DNA of 64,000 nt from CAVTPU01 sp963736695 (GCA_963736695.1 CAVTPU010000001.1:558001-622000); one strand, 5' to 3'. Shown: positions 1-8,431, counted from the first letter of the stretch. Numbers and translations: made by a program. The notes: generated by a model not told the origin, from the sequence alone.

Positions 1-492
1 CTCGCCGTGTTCGTCTATTCTGGACAGAGCTCGCAGGGATATGAGCTGTTTCAGATCCGCCCCGCATTCGCCCACATCGGGTCGTTTCCCGAGACGGTCG
101 GACACGGAAGCAGCCCGATGTTCTCCCCCGATAGCCGTTGGCTAGTGATGTTCATGGACGATGAATTCATCGTTCGCGAAACCGGCGAATACTTTGAGGA
201 GGTCGCCGACGAAGCGTCTCCGGACATCGCCGTCGTCGACTGGGCTCGCCTGCATGCGCAACGCCTGCCCGATCTGGATATCCACAGCGTCGCCGTCGGC
301 GTGGAGATCCCCCTGTCGACTGACCCCGACACCGTCTTCGAGTGGCGCCCCTACGACATGGTTCGGTTCGCATCCCCGGACGTCGTCGTGCTCACGATGC
401 CGTGGGGGGAGGAGATCTCAGTGCCGTTGCCGGCCGATGCTGCCGTGACCTGTCGAGGTTTCGCTCCGAACCGGACAACCGACGCGATGTAG
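1..492 (+). CDS. hypothetical protein, 5' end outside window
   Basis: The frame is open to the left edge. A GTG at position 7 could be an internal codon, so the gene is probably cut by the window. About 161 residues are visible. The sequence is soluble and acidic, with an SPDSRW segment reminiscent of a beta-propeller blade (WD40/TolB-like repeats). It ends with TAG at 492. I do not recognise a family. The gene runs in the same direction as the methyltransferase that follows after an 86-bp gap. Confidence 0.6.
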   Translation, partial: LAVFVYSGQSSQGYELFQIRPAFAHIGSFPETVGHGSSPMFSPDSRWLVMFMDDEFIVRETGEYFEEVADEASPDIAVVDWARLHAQRLPDLDIHSVAVGVEIPLSTDPDTVFEWRPYDMVRFASPDVVVLTMPWGEEISVPLPADAAVTCRGFAPNRTTDAM

Positions 493-578
493 GAATATCT
501 CATCAACGGCCATGCGGGAACCTTTCGACCAGCTCATCGGGTTCCCGACCTGACCGCCACACGTGAGGGGACCACTGG

Positions 579-1253
579 ATGCGACCACAGCGCTACACCA
601 TCGGCGCGTGGGCCTATGACGTGCTCTCCGCCGAGTGGCCGGTCTATCGGATCGGACGACTGGCGGCGATCCGGGCGCTGCACCTGAGGCCGGGACACCG
701 GGTCCTCGACGTGGGTTGCGGCACCGGGCTCAACTTCCCGCTGCTCCGCGCCGCTATCGGGCCGCGCGGACACATCGTCGGGGTCGATGCGAGCGCCTCC
801 ATGCTCCGCCAAGCCCACCGCCGCATCGCCCGGGCCCGCTGGGAAAATGTCGACGTGGTGCGCGCCGACGCCACGACGGTCTCGCCGGAACAGCTCGCCA
901 ACCATTTCCCGTGCGGCGATGAGGTTCGACCGGTCGACGCCGTGCTGTTCACCTACACCTTGTCGATCATGGCGGACTGGCGATCGGCGTGGCGATCCGC
1001 GATCGCGATCGCCCGGCCCGGCGCCCGGATCGCAGTAGTCGACATGACACTGCCGATCGGCGCGGCGGCGCTGCTCTCGCCGCTTGCTCGCGCGGCGTGC
1101 GCGTTGGGGGGAGCCGACCTGCGGGCACACCCGTGGCAGGCGGTGGAGCAGGAGACCCACGACGTCGACGCGTGGAGTCTGCGGGGCGGCCACATCCAGG
1201 TCCGGGCCGGCGCGATAGCTGATCGACAGCACTCTCCCGACCTTGCGGAGTGA
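579..1253 (+). CDS. class I SAM-dependent methyltransferase
   Basis: A protein of 224 residues with the Rossmann methyltransferase motif I (VLDVGCGTG, residues 42-50), followed by the acidic motif II end (VGVD, D70), which bind S-adenosylmethionine. The layout resembles UbiE/MenG-like small-molecule methyltransferases, but the substrate cannot be read from the sequence. The ATG is preceded by GAGGGG with an 8-nt spacer, which supports this start. The gene ends at the first base of a CsoR/CstR-like palindrome and lies just upstream of a rhodanese gene in the same direction. Confidence 0.82.
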   Translation: MRPQRYTIGAWAYDVLSAEWPVYRIGRLAAIRALHLRPGHRVLDVGCGTGLNFPLLRAAIGPRGHIVGVDASASMLRQAHRRIARARWENVDVVRADATTVSPEQLANHFPCGDEVRPVDAVLFTYTLSIMADWRSAWRSAIAIARPGARIAVVDMTLPIGAAALLSPLARAACALGGADLRAHPWQAVEQETHDVDAWSLRGGHIQVRAGAIADRQHSPDLAE

Positions 1254-1268
1254 TACCCCCTGGGGTAT
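1253..1268. promoter_or_regulatory. CsoR/CstR-type operator palindrome
   Basis: The 16-bp sequence ATACCCCCTGGGGTAT has perfect 7-bp half-sites around a 2-bp centre. This matches the G/C-tract palindromes bound by the CsoR/CstR (DUF156) family of copper or persulfide sensors. It sits 86 bp before the rhodanese ATG, where a repressor would block its promoter. Rhodaneses are classic CstR targets. No csoR/cstR gene is visible in the window, so a regulator would have to act from elsewhere. Confidence 0.7.
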
Positions 1269-1354
1269 GTTGGCGTGGTCCGGAACGGGACACGGGTGGC
1301 CAGCCCCGGCCGCCCGTTCATTGATGGCACCAGATGCAAGGGGTTGTGTTTGCC

Positions 1355-1672
1355 ATGCGTGAGGTCGATCTCGCCACCTTCGCCGCGGCGCGCGCCGACG
1401 GAGCTCTCGTCATCGACGTTCGTGAACCACACGAATATGTCGCCGGTCACGTGCCAGGGGCCCAGTCGGTCCCCCTCGCCCGGCTGGCCGACCACACCAC
1501 GAACCTGCGCCGGAACACTCCGGTCTATGTCATCTGCGCCAGTGGAAACCGCAGCCTCACCGCGGTGGAGTTCCTCACCCGCCGGGGTCTGACCGCCTAT
1601 TCGGTCAGTGGCGGCACCAGCGCCTGGACAGGCGCCGGGCGACCGGTCGTGCGCAGCTCACGAGCCGCCTGA
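1355..1672 (+). CDS. rhodanese-domain sulfurtransferase
   Basis: A single rhodanese domain of about 105 residues. It has the IDVREPHEY segment (residues 20-28) and the active-site loop CASGNRS (residues 61-67), whose Cys61 would carry the persulfide. Such proteins move sulfane sulfur between thiols, cyanide or other acceptors. I chose the ATG at 1355 because AAGGGG lies 11 nt upstream and the protein then begins in the usual way. An in-frame ATG at 1334 would add seven residues. The PIG-L deacetylase gene follows after 28 bp. The upstream CsoR/CstR-like palindrome suggests induction by copper or reactive sulfur species. Confidence 0.85.
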   Translation: MREVDLATFAAARADGALVIDVREPHEYVAGHVPGAQSVPLARLADHTTNLRRNTPVYVICASGNRSLTAVEFLTRRGLTAYSVSGGTSAWTGAGRPVVRSSRAA

Positions 1673-1700
1673 TCACACACCATCGGCGAAAGGCACAGCC

Positions 1701-2414
1701 GTGCGCAGCACCCCCTTGGCCCCCACCGCCGGTCGGATCGAGCAACGCCCCGCACTCACTCGAGACGTACGGGGCCTGCTCGCCGTGGTGGCGCATCCCG
1801 ACGACGAATCCTTCGGTCTCGGCGCGCTCATCGACCGGTTCACCTCGTGCGGCATTCCCGTGAGTGTGCTGTGCTTCACCCACGGAGAGGCCTCGACGCT
1901 GCACGGCCGTCCCGGCGACCTGCGCGCCCTGCGCGCGACCGAGCTGCGTGTCGCGGCGCGGGTGTTGGGCGTCGACCAAGTCGACCTGCTCGACTATCCC
2001 GACGGGCACCTTGCCGAGACACCGATCGACGACCTCGCCGCGCACGTGACGCGGATGATAGGCGAGGTGGACCCCAGCCATCTGCTCGTCTTCGACGAAG
2101 ACGGCATCACCGGCCACCCCGACCACTCGACGGCCACCCGAGCCGCGCAGGTGGCCGCGGGCGGGGCGAACCTGCCGGTCATCGCGTGGGCGCTGCCCGA
2201 GTCCGTCAGCCAACGGCTCAACCAACAGTTTGACGCGACCTTCGTCGGCCGGCCCGCCGATCAGCTTCACACGCTCTCCGTCTCACGGACCAGACAACGA
2301 CGGGCCATCGCCGCACACGCCAGCCAATCGCGCGGCAACCACGTCCTGAGACGCCGCATCGCGCTGCTCGGCGATCGCGAATATCTGCGCGTTCTCGACG
2401 CCGACGGCTCATAG
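1701..2414 (+). CDS. PIG-L/LmbE family N-deacetylase
   Basis: A protein of 237 residues with the family signature AHPDDES (residues 31-37) and a second metal-site segment, GHPDH (138-142). Together these supply the zinc ligands of LmbE/MshB-type deacetylases, which remove N-acetyl groups from GlcNAc conjugates such as the mycothiol precursor. The size is shorter than usual for MshB, so I do not call it mshB. The GTG start at 1701 has a GAAAGG box at a good distance. The same frame runs open upstream into the rhodanese, but with no reason to begin there. It probably shares a transcript with the rhodanese, hinting at thiol or sulfur metabolism. Confidence 0.8.
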   Translation: MRSTPLAPTAGRIEQRPALTRDVRGLLAVVAHPDDESFGLGALIDRFTSCGIPVSVLCFTHGEASTLHGRPGDLRALRATELRVAARVLGVDQVDLLDYPDGHLAETPIDDLAAHVTRMIGEVDPSHLLVFDEDGITGHPDHSTATRAAQVAAGGANLPVIAWALPESVSQRLNQQFDATFVGRPADQLHTLSVSRTRQRRAIAAHASQSRGNHVLRRRIALLGDREYLRVLDADGS

Positions 2415-2550
2415 CCGCGCGCGGACCAGGTCACGGCCCAATCTCCACACGGTCTCCACACACTCTCCACGCCGACCGCACACCGGGACTCCACAGTAAA
2501 GGTGTTGGTTCACCGAGCCATATGTGGTTCACCGGTAGTGGAGGAAGACA

Positions 2551-3237
2551 ATGAACACGATGAAGCGTCGGACGATCATTCTCATCGCTGCTGGCGCGGT
2601 CGGCCTGGCTGTCGCAGCGGTGGCGGTGCCCGCGGTCGCCGGCATCGGCCCCTTCTCCGGCCCCGCAGTGGCGACGGCCGGTCAGAACAACGGCAACGGC
2701 AACGGCAACGGCAACAGAGGAAACGGGTACGGCGCCGGGGCCGGCAATGGCGCCGGAATGGCGACACACAACGGTGAACGTGGGGACGGATCGGACCTAC
2801 CAGCCACCGGAACACTGACCGAACAGCAGCGTTCCACCCTGGCTGCGATCACCCAGGAGGAGAAACTCGCACACGACCTCTACACCGCCTTCGCCGCCCG
2901 CTATGACGAGACCGTCTTCGACCGGATCGCGGAATCTGAGGCACAGCACCTGAAGATGATGCGCACCCTGCTTGGCCGCTATGGGCTGACCGACCCGACC
3001 GCCGGCGCACCGGCCGGCACTTTCGCCGACCAGACGCTGCAGACGACCTACAACACGCTGTTGGCGCAGGGCACGGCCGACGTGGCGGCGGCGATGCGAG
3101 CCGGGCAGGCGGTGGAACAGCTCGACATCGACGATATCAAGAAGGCCCTCAACGGAATGACCGCGCCGGACGTCACGCAGGTCTACACGAACCTCATGGA
3201 CGCCTCACACCGTCACCTGGCAGCCTTCCAGCGCTAG
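2551..3237 (+). CDS. exported DUF2202 ferritin-like protein
   Basis: A protein of 228 residues. A signal peptide or membrane anchor (residues 5-30) is followed by a flexible Asn/Gly-rich linker (45-75) and a helical DUF2202 domain from about residue 88. The domain carries TQEEKLAHD (101-109) and SEAQH (129-133), the Glu/His pattern expected of a ferritin-like di-iron fold. The biochemical role of DUF2202 proteins is not established. The start has GGAGGA 5 nt upstream. The upstream gap of 136 bp holds two GGTTCACCG copies but no other feature. A strong hairpin follows the stop. Confidence 0.8.
   Translation: MNTMKRRTIILIAAGAVGLAVAAVAVPAVAGIGPFSGPAVATAGQNNGNGNGNGNRGNGYGAGAGNGAGMATHNGERGDGSDLPATGTLTEQQRSTLAAITQEEKLAHDLYTAFAARYDETVFDRIAESEAQHLKMMRTLLGRYGLTDPTAGAPAGTFADQTLQTTYNTLLAQGTADVAAAMRAGQAVEQLDIDDIKKALNGMTAPDVTQVYTNLMDASHRHLAAFQR
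2689..2712 (+). repeat. hexanucleotide tandem repeat AACGGC x4
   Basis: Four perfect AACGGC units inside the DUF2202 gene encode alternating Asn-Gly in the linker between the membrane anchor and the folded domain. A hexamer array changes linker length without shifting the frame. Confidence 0.85.
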
Positions 3238-3257
3238 CCCATCAGAGAGGATCGTCA

Positions 3258-3285
3258 AACGGCCGGGGCTACACGCCCGGCCGTT
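3258..3285 (+). terminator. hairpin terminator after DUF2202 gene
   Basis: A perfect 10-bp stem (AACGGCCGGG pairing with CCCGGCCGTT) around an 8-nt loop starts 21 nt after the stop codon. It lacks a U tract, as is common in high-GC actinobacteria. It separates this gene from the convergent histidine kinase gene. Confidence 0.75.
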
Positions 3286-3345
3286 GACGTCGCTGAAGTC
3301 ATAACCCGCGAACATCGCGTACGCCCGCTCGTCGGTTAATCCCGC

Positions 3346-4722
3346 CTATGCGGAGTGATCGTCACCTGGTTCGGGCGCATGCCCCGTCCGCACCAGCAAG
3401 GGTAGACGCAGCCTGATGGTGGTTCCTTCGCCGGCCGACGACTCCGCCTCGACAGAACCGCCGTGGGCGGTGATGAGTTCGCGCACGACGGCCAGTCCGA
3501 TGCCGGAGCCCGTGACCGCGTGCGCGTTGCGGCCGCGCCACAGCCTGTCGAACACGTGGGGAAGCTCGTCGGCTGGGATGCCCGGTCCGGTGTCGACGAC
3601 TTCGAGGACGGCCGTGTCACCGGTGGAGAAGGCGCGCAGCGCGACCCGGTCGCCGGGGCGGCAATAGCGGGCGGCGTTGCTGAGCAGGTTGACCACCGCC
3701 TGGTGCAGGCGGTCGGGATCGGCGCGCACCGGCACCGGCGCGCCGAGATCAGTCGTCACCGTCAACTCCGCGGCGGAGAGCTCGGCCCGATGCGCGGCGA
3801 GCGCAGCGCCGGCGACTTGGGCGAGGTCGGTGTCGACCGGGTGAAGTGACAGGGCGGCGGACTCGGCGGCGGAGAGGTCGGCCAAGTCCCGCACCACGCG
3901 GCCCAAGCGCAGCGCCTGATCGTGCAGCGCGCCCAACCGCTGCGGGTCGGCCGGGCGCAGCCCGTCGCGCAGCTCTTCCAGCCCCGCCTGCAACGCGGCG
4001 AGCGGGGTGCGCAGTTCGTGGGCCACGTCGGCGGCGAGTTGGCGGCGCACCCGCTCGGTGCGGACCACGTCGTCGGCCATCGTGTCCAGCGCGCGGGCCA
4101 TCTGCCCCAGTTCGCCGGGGGCGTCCACGCCGGTTCGGGCGGTGCGGTCGCCGGCGGCGAACCGGTGCGCCGCCTGGGTCATGGCGACCAGTGGGCCGGT
4201 GAGTCTGCGCACCACGAACCCGGAGACGGCGAGCGCGGCGGCGAGCGCCACCGCAGCGGCGCCGATCACCCAGGGCCAGGCGACCGCGCGTCCGCCGCCG
4301 GCTTCGGCGGGGAATCCGAGCCGCACCGAGCCGACCCGGGTGCCGGAGACGACGACCGATGCCTCGACGACGGTCGCCGCCCCCTGCATGACTCCCGCGC
4401 CGGGTCCGGCGCCCTGGCCCGGCCACACCATCGCCGAGTCGGCGTCTCGCACGACGAGTCGGGCACCGGCTGCGGCGGCGGTGGCCGACGTCGCGCTCAG
4501 GTCGGCCCCGGCCCAGTTTCCCGCCCGCGCATAGGCGACGGCCGCTGCGGCGGCGGTCCGGTCGGCCGCCTGTTGGCGTTCTTGGCGGTGCGCGTTTGCC
4601 AGCCCACGGTCGGTGGCGACCAGAGCGGCGAGGGTGAGCACCGCCACCGATGACAGCGCGACGATCAGGAACGCGGCGAACAGCCGCCGGCCGAGCGGGC
4701 TGCGCAACGAGTCACCGGTCAC
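3346..4722 (-). CDS. sensor histidine kinase with HAMP domain
   Basis: A protein of 458 residues. Transmembrane helix 1 is at about 14-36, followed by an extracytoplasmic sensor of about 110 residues, TM2 at 149-171, and a HAMP linker to about 225. The HisKA box has phospho-acceptor His235 (VAHELRTP). The HATPase_c domain has N box Asn345/349, G1 box DTGPGIP (377-383) and G2 box GSGIGL (405-410), so all catalytic motifs are present. The gene begins 11 nt inside the response regulator gene, implying coupled translation. The sensor domain is Ala/Gly/Val-rich, and I cannot name a ligand. The operator at 5432 hints at copper or reactive sulfur. Confidence 0.92.
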   Translation of the reverse strand: MTGDSLRSPLGRRLFAAFLIVALSSVAVLTLAALVATDRGLANAHRQERQQAADRTAAAAAVAYARAGNWAGADLSATSATAAAAGARLVVRDADSAMVWPGQGAGPGAGVMQGAATVVEASVVVSGTRVGSVRLGFPAEAGGGRAVAWPWVIGAAAVALAAALAVSGFVVRRLTGPLVAMTQAAHRFAAGDRTARTGVDAPGELGQMARALDTMADDVVRTERVRRQLAADVAHELRTPLAALQAGLEELRDGLRPADPQRLGALHDQALRLGRVVRDLADLSAAESAALSLHPVDTDLAQVAGAALAAHRAELSAAELTVTTDLGAPVPVRADPDRLHQAVVNLLSNAARYCRPGDRVALRAFSTGDTAVLEVVDTGPGIPADELPHVFDRLWRGRNAHAVTGSGIGLAVVRELITAHGGSVEAESSAGEGTTIRLRLPLLVRTGHAPEPGDDHSA

Positions 4723-5407
4723 GCGGCCACCCTAACCGGTAGCCAATGCCGAGCACGGTCTCGATGATTGAGGCGCCGTCGGCTTTCAGCTTGTGGCGCA
4801 GGTTCTTCACATGTGAGTCGATGGTGCGTTCATATCCGGCGAACTCATATCCCCGTACGCGATTGACCAGCTCGTAGCGCGAAAAAGCCCGCCCTGCGGT
4901 GGCGGCGAGGGTGGTCAGCAGCCCCCATTCGGTCGGGGTCAGGTCGAGCTGCTCGCCGTCGAGGCTGGCAACGTGTCGGGTCTCGTCGACGCGCAGCCGT
5001 CCCGCGCCGAACGACAGCGCCGTGTCACGGTCTGCGGCACCTCCCCGGGTGCGGGCGAGCACCGCCTCCACCCGCAGAACCAGTTCGGTCGGGCTAAAGG
5101 GTTTGGTGACATAGTCGTCGGCGCCTCGGCGCAGGCCATCGATGCGGTCGTCGACGTGGGTGCGTGCGGTCAGCACCACCACGGGCACGGTTCTCCCGTC
5201 GCGGGCCGTGGCGAGAACGTCGAGGCCATCGACATCGGGCAGGCCGAGGTCGAGCACGACGACGTCGATGCCGCCGGCCTCGAGCGCGGTGATCGCCTGC
5301 GCGCCCGAGCCCGTCGTGGTCACCGAGTGACCGTTGCGTTCCAGATAGCGGCGCAGCAGGTCCCGCAGCTCCTGGTCGTCCTCGACCACCAGCACGGCTC
5401 CGGACAT
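4712..5407 (-). CDS. OmpR/PhoB-family response regulator
   Basis: A protein of 231 residues. The receiver domain has the acidic pocket Asp10/Asp11, phospho-acceptor Asp53 (VVLDLGLPD), Thr80 and Lys102 (TKPF). It is followed by a winged-helix DNA-binding domain from about residue 130 to the end. The regulator and the overlapping histidine kinase form one cognate pair. A TACCCCTAGGGGTA palindrome lies 26 nt upstream of the start, so expression of the pair is probably controlled by a CsoR/CstR-type repressor. Confidence 0.93.
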   Translation of the reverse strand: MSGAVLVVEDDQELRDLLRRYLERNGHSVTTTGSGAQAITALEAGGIDVVVLDLGLPDVDGLDVLATARDGRTVPVVVLTARTHVDDRIDGLRRGADDYVTKPFSPTELVLRVEAVLARTRGGAADRDTALSFGAGRLRVDETRHVASLDGEQLDLTPTEWGLLTTLAATAGRAFSRYELVNRVRGYEFAGYERTIDSHVKNLRHKLKADGASIIETVLGIGYRLGWPRDR

Positions 5408-5431
5408 GCGCTCCCCTCTCCACCGACAAGC

Positions 5432-5447
5432 ATACCCCTAGGGGTAC
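5432..5447. promoter_or_regulatory. CsoR/CstR-type operator before the two-component system
   Basis: The sequence ATACCCCTAGGGGTAC has a perfect 14-bp palindromic core (TACCCC-TA-GGGGTA). It lies 25-40 bp upstream of the response-regulator start, in its presumed promoter. It is nearly the same site as the one before the rhodanese at 1253. Confidence 0.7.
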
Positions 5448-5481
5448 GAGCGAGTCAGCGTGACGCGAGCAGCCTCCATCG

Positions 5482-6042
5482 TCACGAACGCTGTGACGGT
5501 CGACGCGCGCGTGATCGCCACGACGCGGCCGCCAACCGCCATAGGCGTCCACCGATAATCATTGCTGCGAGCGGATAGAGGAGGGCCCACATCGAAAGTG
5601 TCAGGGCGAACGAGTCAACCCCCTGCTCGGCGTAGGTGATCTCACCCACCACGCCCAACAGTCGCAGGTCGTCCCAGACGAAGGCGCCGGTCGGTCGGGC
5701 AACGGCGGCCTCGATCCCTGCCACGAACGCGACATATCCGACAATCGCACAGCCCACCATGATCGATACCGTGACCACGGTCCACCACGCACCCCTGAGC
5801 ACCTGCGGGCGGGGTTGGTCGTCGCCGTACTCGGCATCGAGATACTCGGCCGCGACGCGGTGCAGGTTGCCCAGCCGGTCAATGGCCGTTCTGGCACCGA
5901 CTTCGGTGGACGCCTCTCGCAGGTTGGAGCGCATCTCCCTCCGGATGGCCCGTCGACTCCGCCCGGGAAGGTCTTGAACGAACGTGTCGAGTGCCCACAC
6001 CGTGCGCTCGATCCGGATCGTCTCGCCGATCGAGAACGCCAT
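5482..6042 (-). CDS. HAAS/DUF1700-like membrane protein
   Basis: A protein of 186 residues. A soluble, Arg-rich N-terminal half (about 1-85) resembles the HAAS signalling helices of DUF1700 proteins, and the second half carries two or three hydrophobic helices. The ATG is preceded by a near-perfect AAGGAGG box lying in the last codons of the PadR gene, with one base between the PadR stop and this start, so the two are co-translated. PadR-HAAS pairs are common in actinobacteria and are thought to sense envelope conditions. That link is inferred from context. Confidence 0.65.
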   Translation of the reverse strand: MAFSIGETIRIERTVWALDTFVQDLPGRSRRAIRREMRSNLREASTEVGARTAIDRLGNLHRVAAEYLDAEYGDDQPRPQVLRGAWWTVVTVSIMVGCAIVGYVAFVAGIEAAVARPTGAFVWDDLRLLGVVGEITYAEQGVDSFALTLSMWALLYPLAAMIIGGRLWRLAAASWRSRARRPSQRS

Positions 6043-6043
6043 G

Positions 6044-6403
6044 TCATGCCTCCTTTGTGGGGGGTGCCGGCTCGCTGGGCACGGCCCGGCGCAGCTCGGG
6101 CGTGACGACGGCAGCCAGCGCGAGCCACCTGTCGGTCGCCTCGGTGAGTGCGAGATATCCCGCTTCGGTTGGCCGGTAATACTTTCGGGCCGGGCCAGAG
6201 GGCGAGGCGATCAGGCGCGCGCTGACCCGCCCCTCGCGTTCGAGCCGGGTCAGCGCGGGATAGACGGACCCCTCCGTGATGGTCGCCAAGCCTAAGTCGC
6301 GCAATCGTTTGACCACCTGATATCCGTATGACTCCTGGTCGGCCAGCAGTCGCAGCAGCAACGGCGACAGCACTCCCTTGAGTAACTGAGAGTCATGGGT
6401 CAT
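6044..6403 (-). CDS. PadR family transcriptional regulator
   Basis: A protein of 119 residues from the ATG at 6403, with a PadR winged-helix domain: LLKGVLSPLLLRLL start, YGYQVVKRL recognition region, and the typical GSVYPALTRLEREG wing. I chose 6403 because family members begin shortly before this LLKG segment. A TTG at 6424 would add seven residues and lies inside the presumed operator. It probably represses itself and the downstream HAAS membrane gene. Confidence 0.9.
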   Translation of the reverse strand: MTHDSQLLKGVLSPLLLRLLADQESYGYQVVKRLRDLGLATITEGSVYPALTRLEREGRVSARLIASPSGPARKYYRPTEAGYLALTEATDRWLALAAVVTPELRRAVPSEPAPPTKEA

Positions 6404-6415
6404 CACAGGTTGAAT

Positions 6416-6439
6416 ACTATGCAAGCTACCTTGCTAAGT
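6416..6439. promoter_or_regulatory. inverted repeat, likely PadR operator
   Basis: A 24-bp imperfect palindrome. The half-site ACTATGCAAG is opposite CTTGCTAAGT (8 of 10 pairs match) around a CTAC centre. It lies just upstream of the PadR start in a locally A/T-rich promoter and before the divergent surface-protein gene, so PadR could control both directions. Confidence 0.55.
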
Positions 6440-6525
6440 CAAGTAGCGGCCGGACGATGGTGGCCTGCGGGCGTCGTGCGTACAGTGATCGCCGATCCGC
6501 ACATCATCGTCGAGCCGAGGTAGCC

Positions 6526-7518
6526 ATGTCAGTCGCACGGACGCTCACCCGCCTGACGCTCATCATCGCGGCGGCGATCGGCGCCGCGATGATGAGCGCG
6601 AGCACAGCGGTCGCCGCCAATGCCGACTTCACCCTCACGGTCAAGGTCTTCCCGACGAACACGGTCGTGATCAATAGGTCGTACGAATACGAGATCCGTG
6701 TCGCGAACCACTCCGCCACCGCCTATCCGGCCGTCCAACGGGTCGTCGTGGTGCAACTGCCGGGTTTGACCCCGGATGGCATCACCGTCGGGAAGAACGC
6801 CGGTTCTCCGCTGAATAAAACCTCCGGCGGATCTGGCCGGGTCGTGTTCACCGACCCAAAACTGATTAGAGTCACCGCTACCGGCCAAAGCGGAAACGCG
6901 ATGACCTGGGCATACGTCTTCAAACTCACTGCGACCGCCCCTCCCGGCCAGGCGAAGTTCACCTTCCTCGCCCTCGACGGCGGCACCCTCATCAACTCCG
7001 CCGCCAGCACCACCACCGTGCTGAACCCGGGCTATGTGAAACCGTCACCGACCCGCAAGCCCACGTCGGCTCCGAGCGCGGGTCACTCCCCCACATCGCC
7101 GCCGACCGCGATCCCGAGCGCGACGGCCTCAACGGCGGCGGCGACCCCCGCAGCGTCATCGGCCGCGACCGACGCGCCCTCGGCGGACGAGACTGTCTCG
7201 GAGGCCGATCAACCGACCGTCGACTCGGAGACGCCCGGCGCGAACGGCGGCACCAGCGACTCGACCATGCCGCCGATCGTCTATGTCGCCGGTGCCGGCC
7301 TGCTCGGTGGTGGCGTGGCCGTCCTGTGGTTCGTGCGCCGCAGGTCGCCGGGACACGACGATGACGACTATCCATATGACGACTCGCCCCCGCGCGGACC
7401 GCATCCCCGTGGACCGCATCTAGGCGGGCCACGCCCGACCGGTTCGGACAACGACCAGACCGCCGAGATGCCCGTGCTGCGGCAGTCCCACGGGAGGACA
7501 CACATCATCGGAGGCTGA
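6526..7518 (+). CDS. membrane-anchored secreted surface protein
   Basis: A protein of 330 residues. A signal peptide (1-29, ending ASTAVAA) leads to an extracellular beta-rich domain of about 130 residues that resembles DUF11/CARDB-like repeats (ANHSATAYPAV...). A Pro/Ser/Thr/Ala-rich stalk (about 170-245) follows. A C-terminal transmembrane helix (about 248-270) ends in Arg-Arg-Arg, and a polar cytoplasmic tail completes the protein. There is no LPXTG motif. The ATG at 6526 has CGAGG 5 nt upstream, and an in-frame ATG at 6457 would put an unlikely Arg-rich extension before the signal. The function is unknown. Confidence 0.75.
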   Translation: MSVARTLTRLTLIIAAAIGAAMMSASTAVAANADFTLTVKVFPTNTVVINRSYEYEIRVANHSATAYPAVQRVVVVQLPGLTPDGITVGKNAGSPLNKTSGGSGRVVFTDPKLIRVTATGQSGNAMTWAYVFKLTATAPPGQAKFTFLALDGGTLINSAASTTTVLNPGYVKPSPTRKPTSAPSAGHSPTSPPTAIPSATASTAAATPAASSAATDAPSADETVSEADQPTVDSETPGANGGTSDSTMPPIVYVAGAGLLGGGVAVLWFVRRRSPGHDDDDYPYDDSPPRGPHPRGPHLGGPRPTGSDNDQTAEMPVLRQSHGRTHIIGG

Positions 7519-7527
7519 CAGTGCTGC

Positions 7528-8373
7528 TCACTCGCCGTCGTCGACGCGCGTGAGCAGCAGCTCGACCTCGAGTCCATAGTGATCGGACAGATACGTAGTC
7601 CGGCCGTCCGCCAACTCGACCGGGTCCGCGAACACTCGCCGCGCCGTCGCCGTGGCGAGCCACGTGCGGCTTGACCGCACCAGCACGTGGTCGAGATCCG
7701 GAGGTGCCGGGAACTCCTCGGTCGGCCGATATGTGGGCCGGTGATCTCCGGCGAGCACATCACGCAGGCCGGTGGCCGCCGCGAACTCGGTGAACAGCCG
7801 GTTCGTTCCCGGCACGTTGAGGTCCCCCAGAACGACGACGGGGACGTCCTCGCCGACGGCGGAGACCGCTCGCGCCAGCCGGGCGAGTTCCTTTCGCTGA
7901 AGGCCGACATAGGGATTCTCCGTGGCCCACGAATCGGCCCGGTTCGCCGACAGGTGGGTGTTGAATATCGCCAGTCGCGCGTCGCCCAACCGGATCGCCG
8001 CGCACTGGATGCCCTTGCGCATGAGCAGTTCTGGCCGCACGGGCCGCTGGATCGGATAGGTCGCGAAACGACACGAGACCGGAGTCCGCGAAAGGATCGC
8101 CAACCCACCCTTAAGAACCCCAAAACCCGTGGCCGACTGGTACGGATAAGACGGCGTACGGCGACGCACCAGACGCAGATTCCGGCGATACATCAACTCC
8201 TGCAGGCAGACGACGTCATATCGAGCCTCGTCGAGAATTTCGCTGAGCACCCTCAGCCGAGGCCGGACATCGTCACGGAACAACACATTCAACGTGAGCA
8301 GCCGCACCCGATGCTCGCCTGACACCTGAGGCAATTCGTTGCCCGTACGGATTGGAGGTTTCGCCTCCCGCAT
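7528..8373 (-). CDS. endonuclease/exonuclease/phosphatase (EEP) family protein
   Basis: A protein of 281 residues with the EEP fold motifs in order: TLNVLF (metal site Asn), CLQELM (catalytic Glu), FNTHLSA, GDLNVPG (Asp/Asn pair) and SDHYGLEV (C-terminal Asp-His). Members cleave phosphodiester bonds in DNA, sphingomyelin or phosphoinositides. No signal peptide is seen, so a cytoplasmic phosphohydrolase is likelier than a secreted sphingomyelinase. It converges on the surface-protein gene with 9 bp between the stops. Confidence 0.82.
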   Translation of the reverse strand: MREAKPPIRTGNELPQVSGEHRVRLLTLNVLFRDDVRPRLRVLSEILDEARYDVVCLQELMYRRNLRLVRRRTPSYPYQSATGFGVLKGGLAILSRTPVSCRFATYPIQRPVRPELLMRKGIQCAAIRLGDARLAIFNTHLSANRADSWATENPYVGLQRKELARLARAVSAVGEDVPVVVLGDLNVPGTNRLFTEFAAATGLRDVLAGDHRPTYRPTEEFPAPPDLDHVLVRSSRTWLATATARRVFADPVELADGRTTYLSDHYGLEVELLLTRVDDGE

Positions 8374-8431
8374 CCCGACCGCCTCTCCCTCGCTCAGGCA
8401 GCCCGCGCCGCTGATCGGCTAGCATACGACG

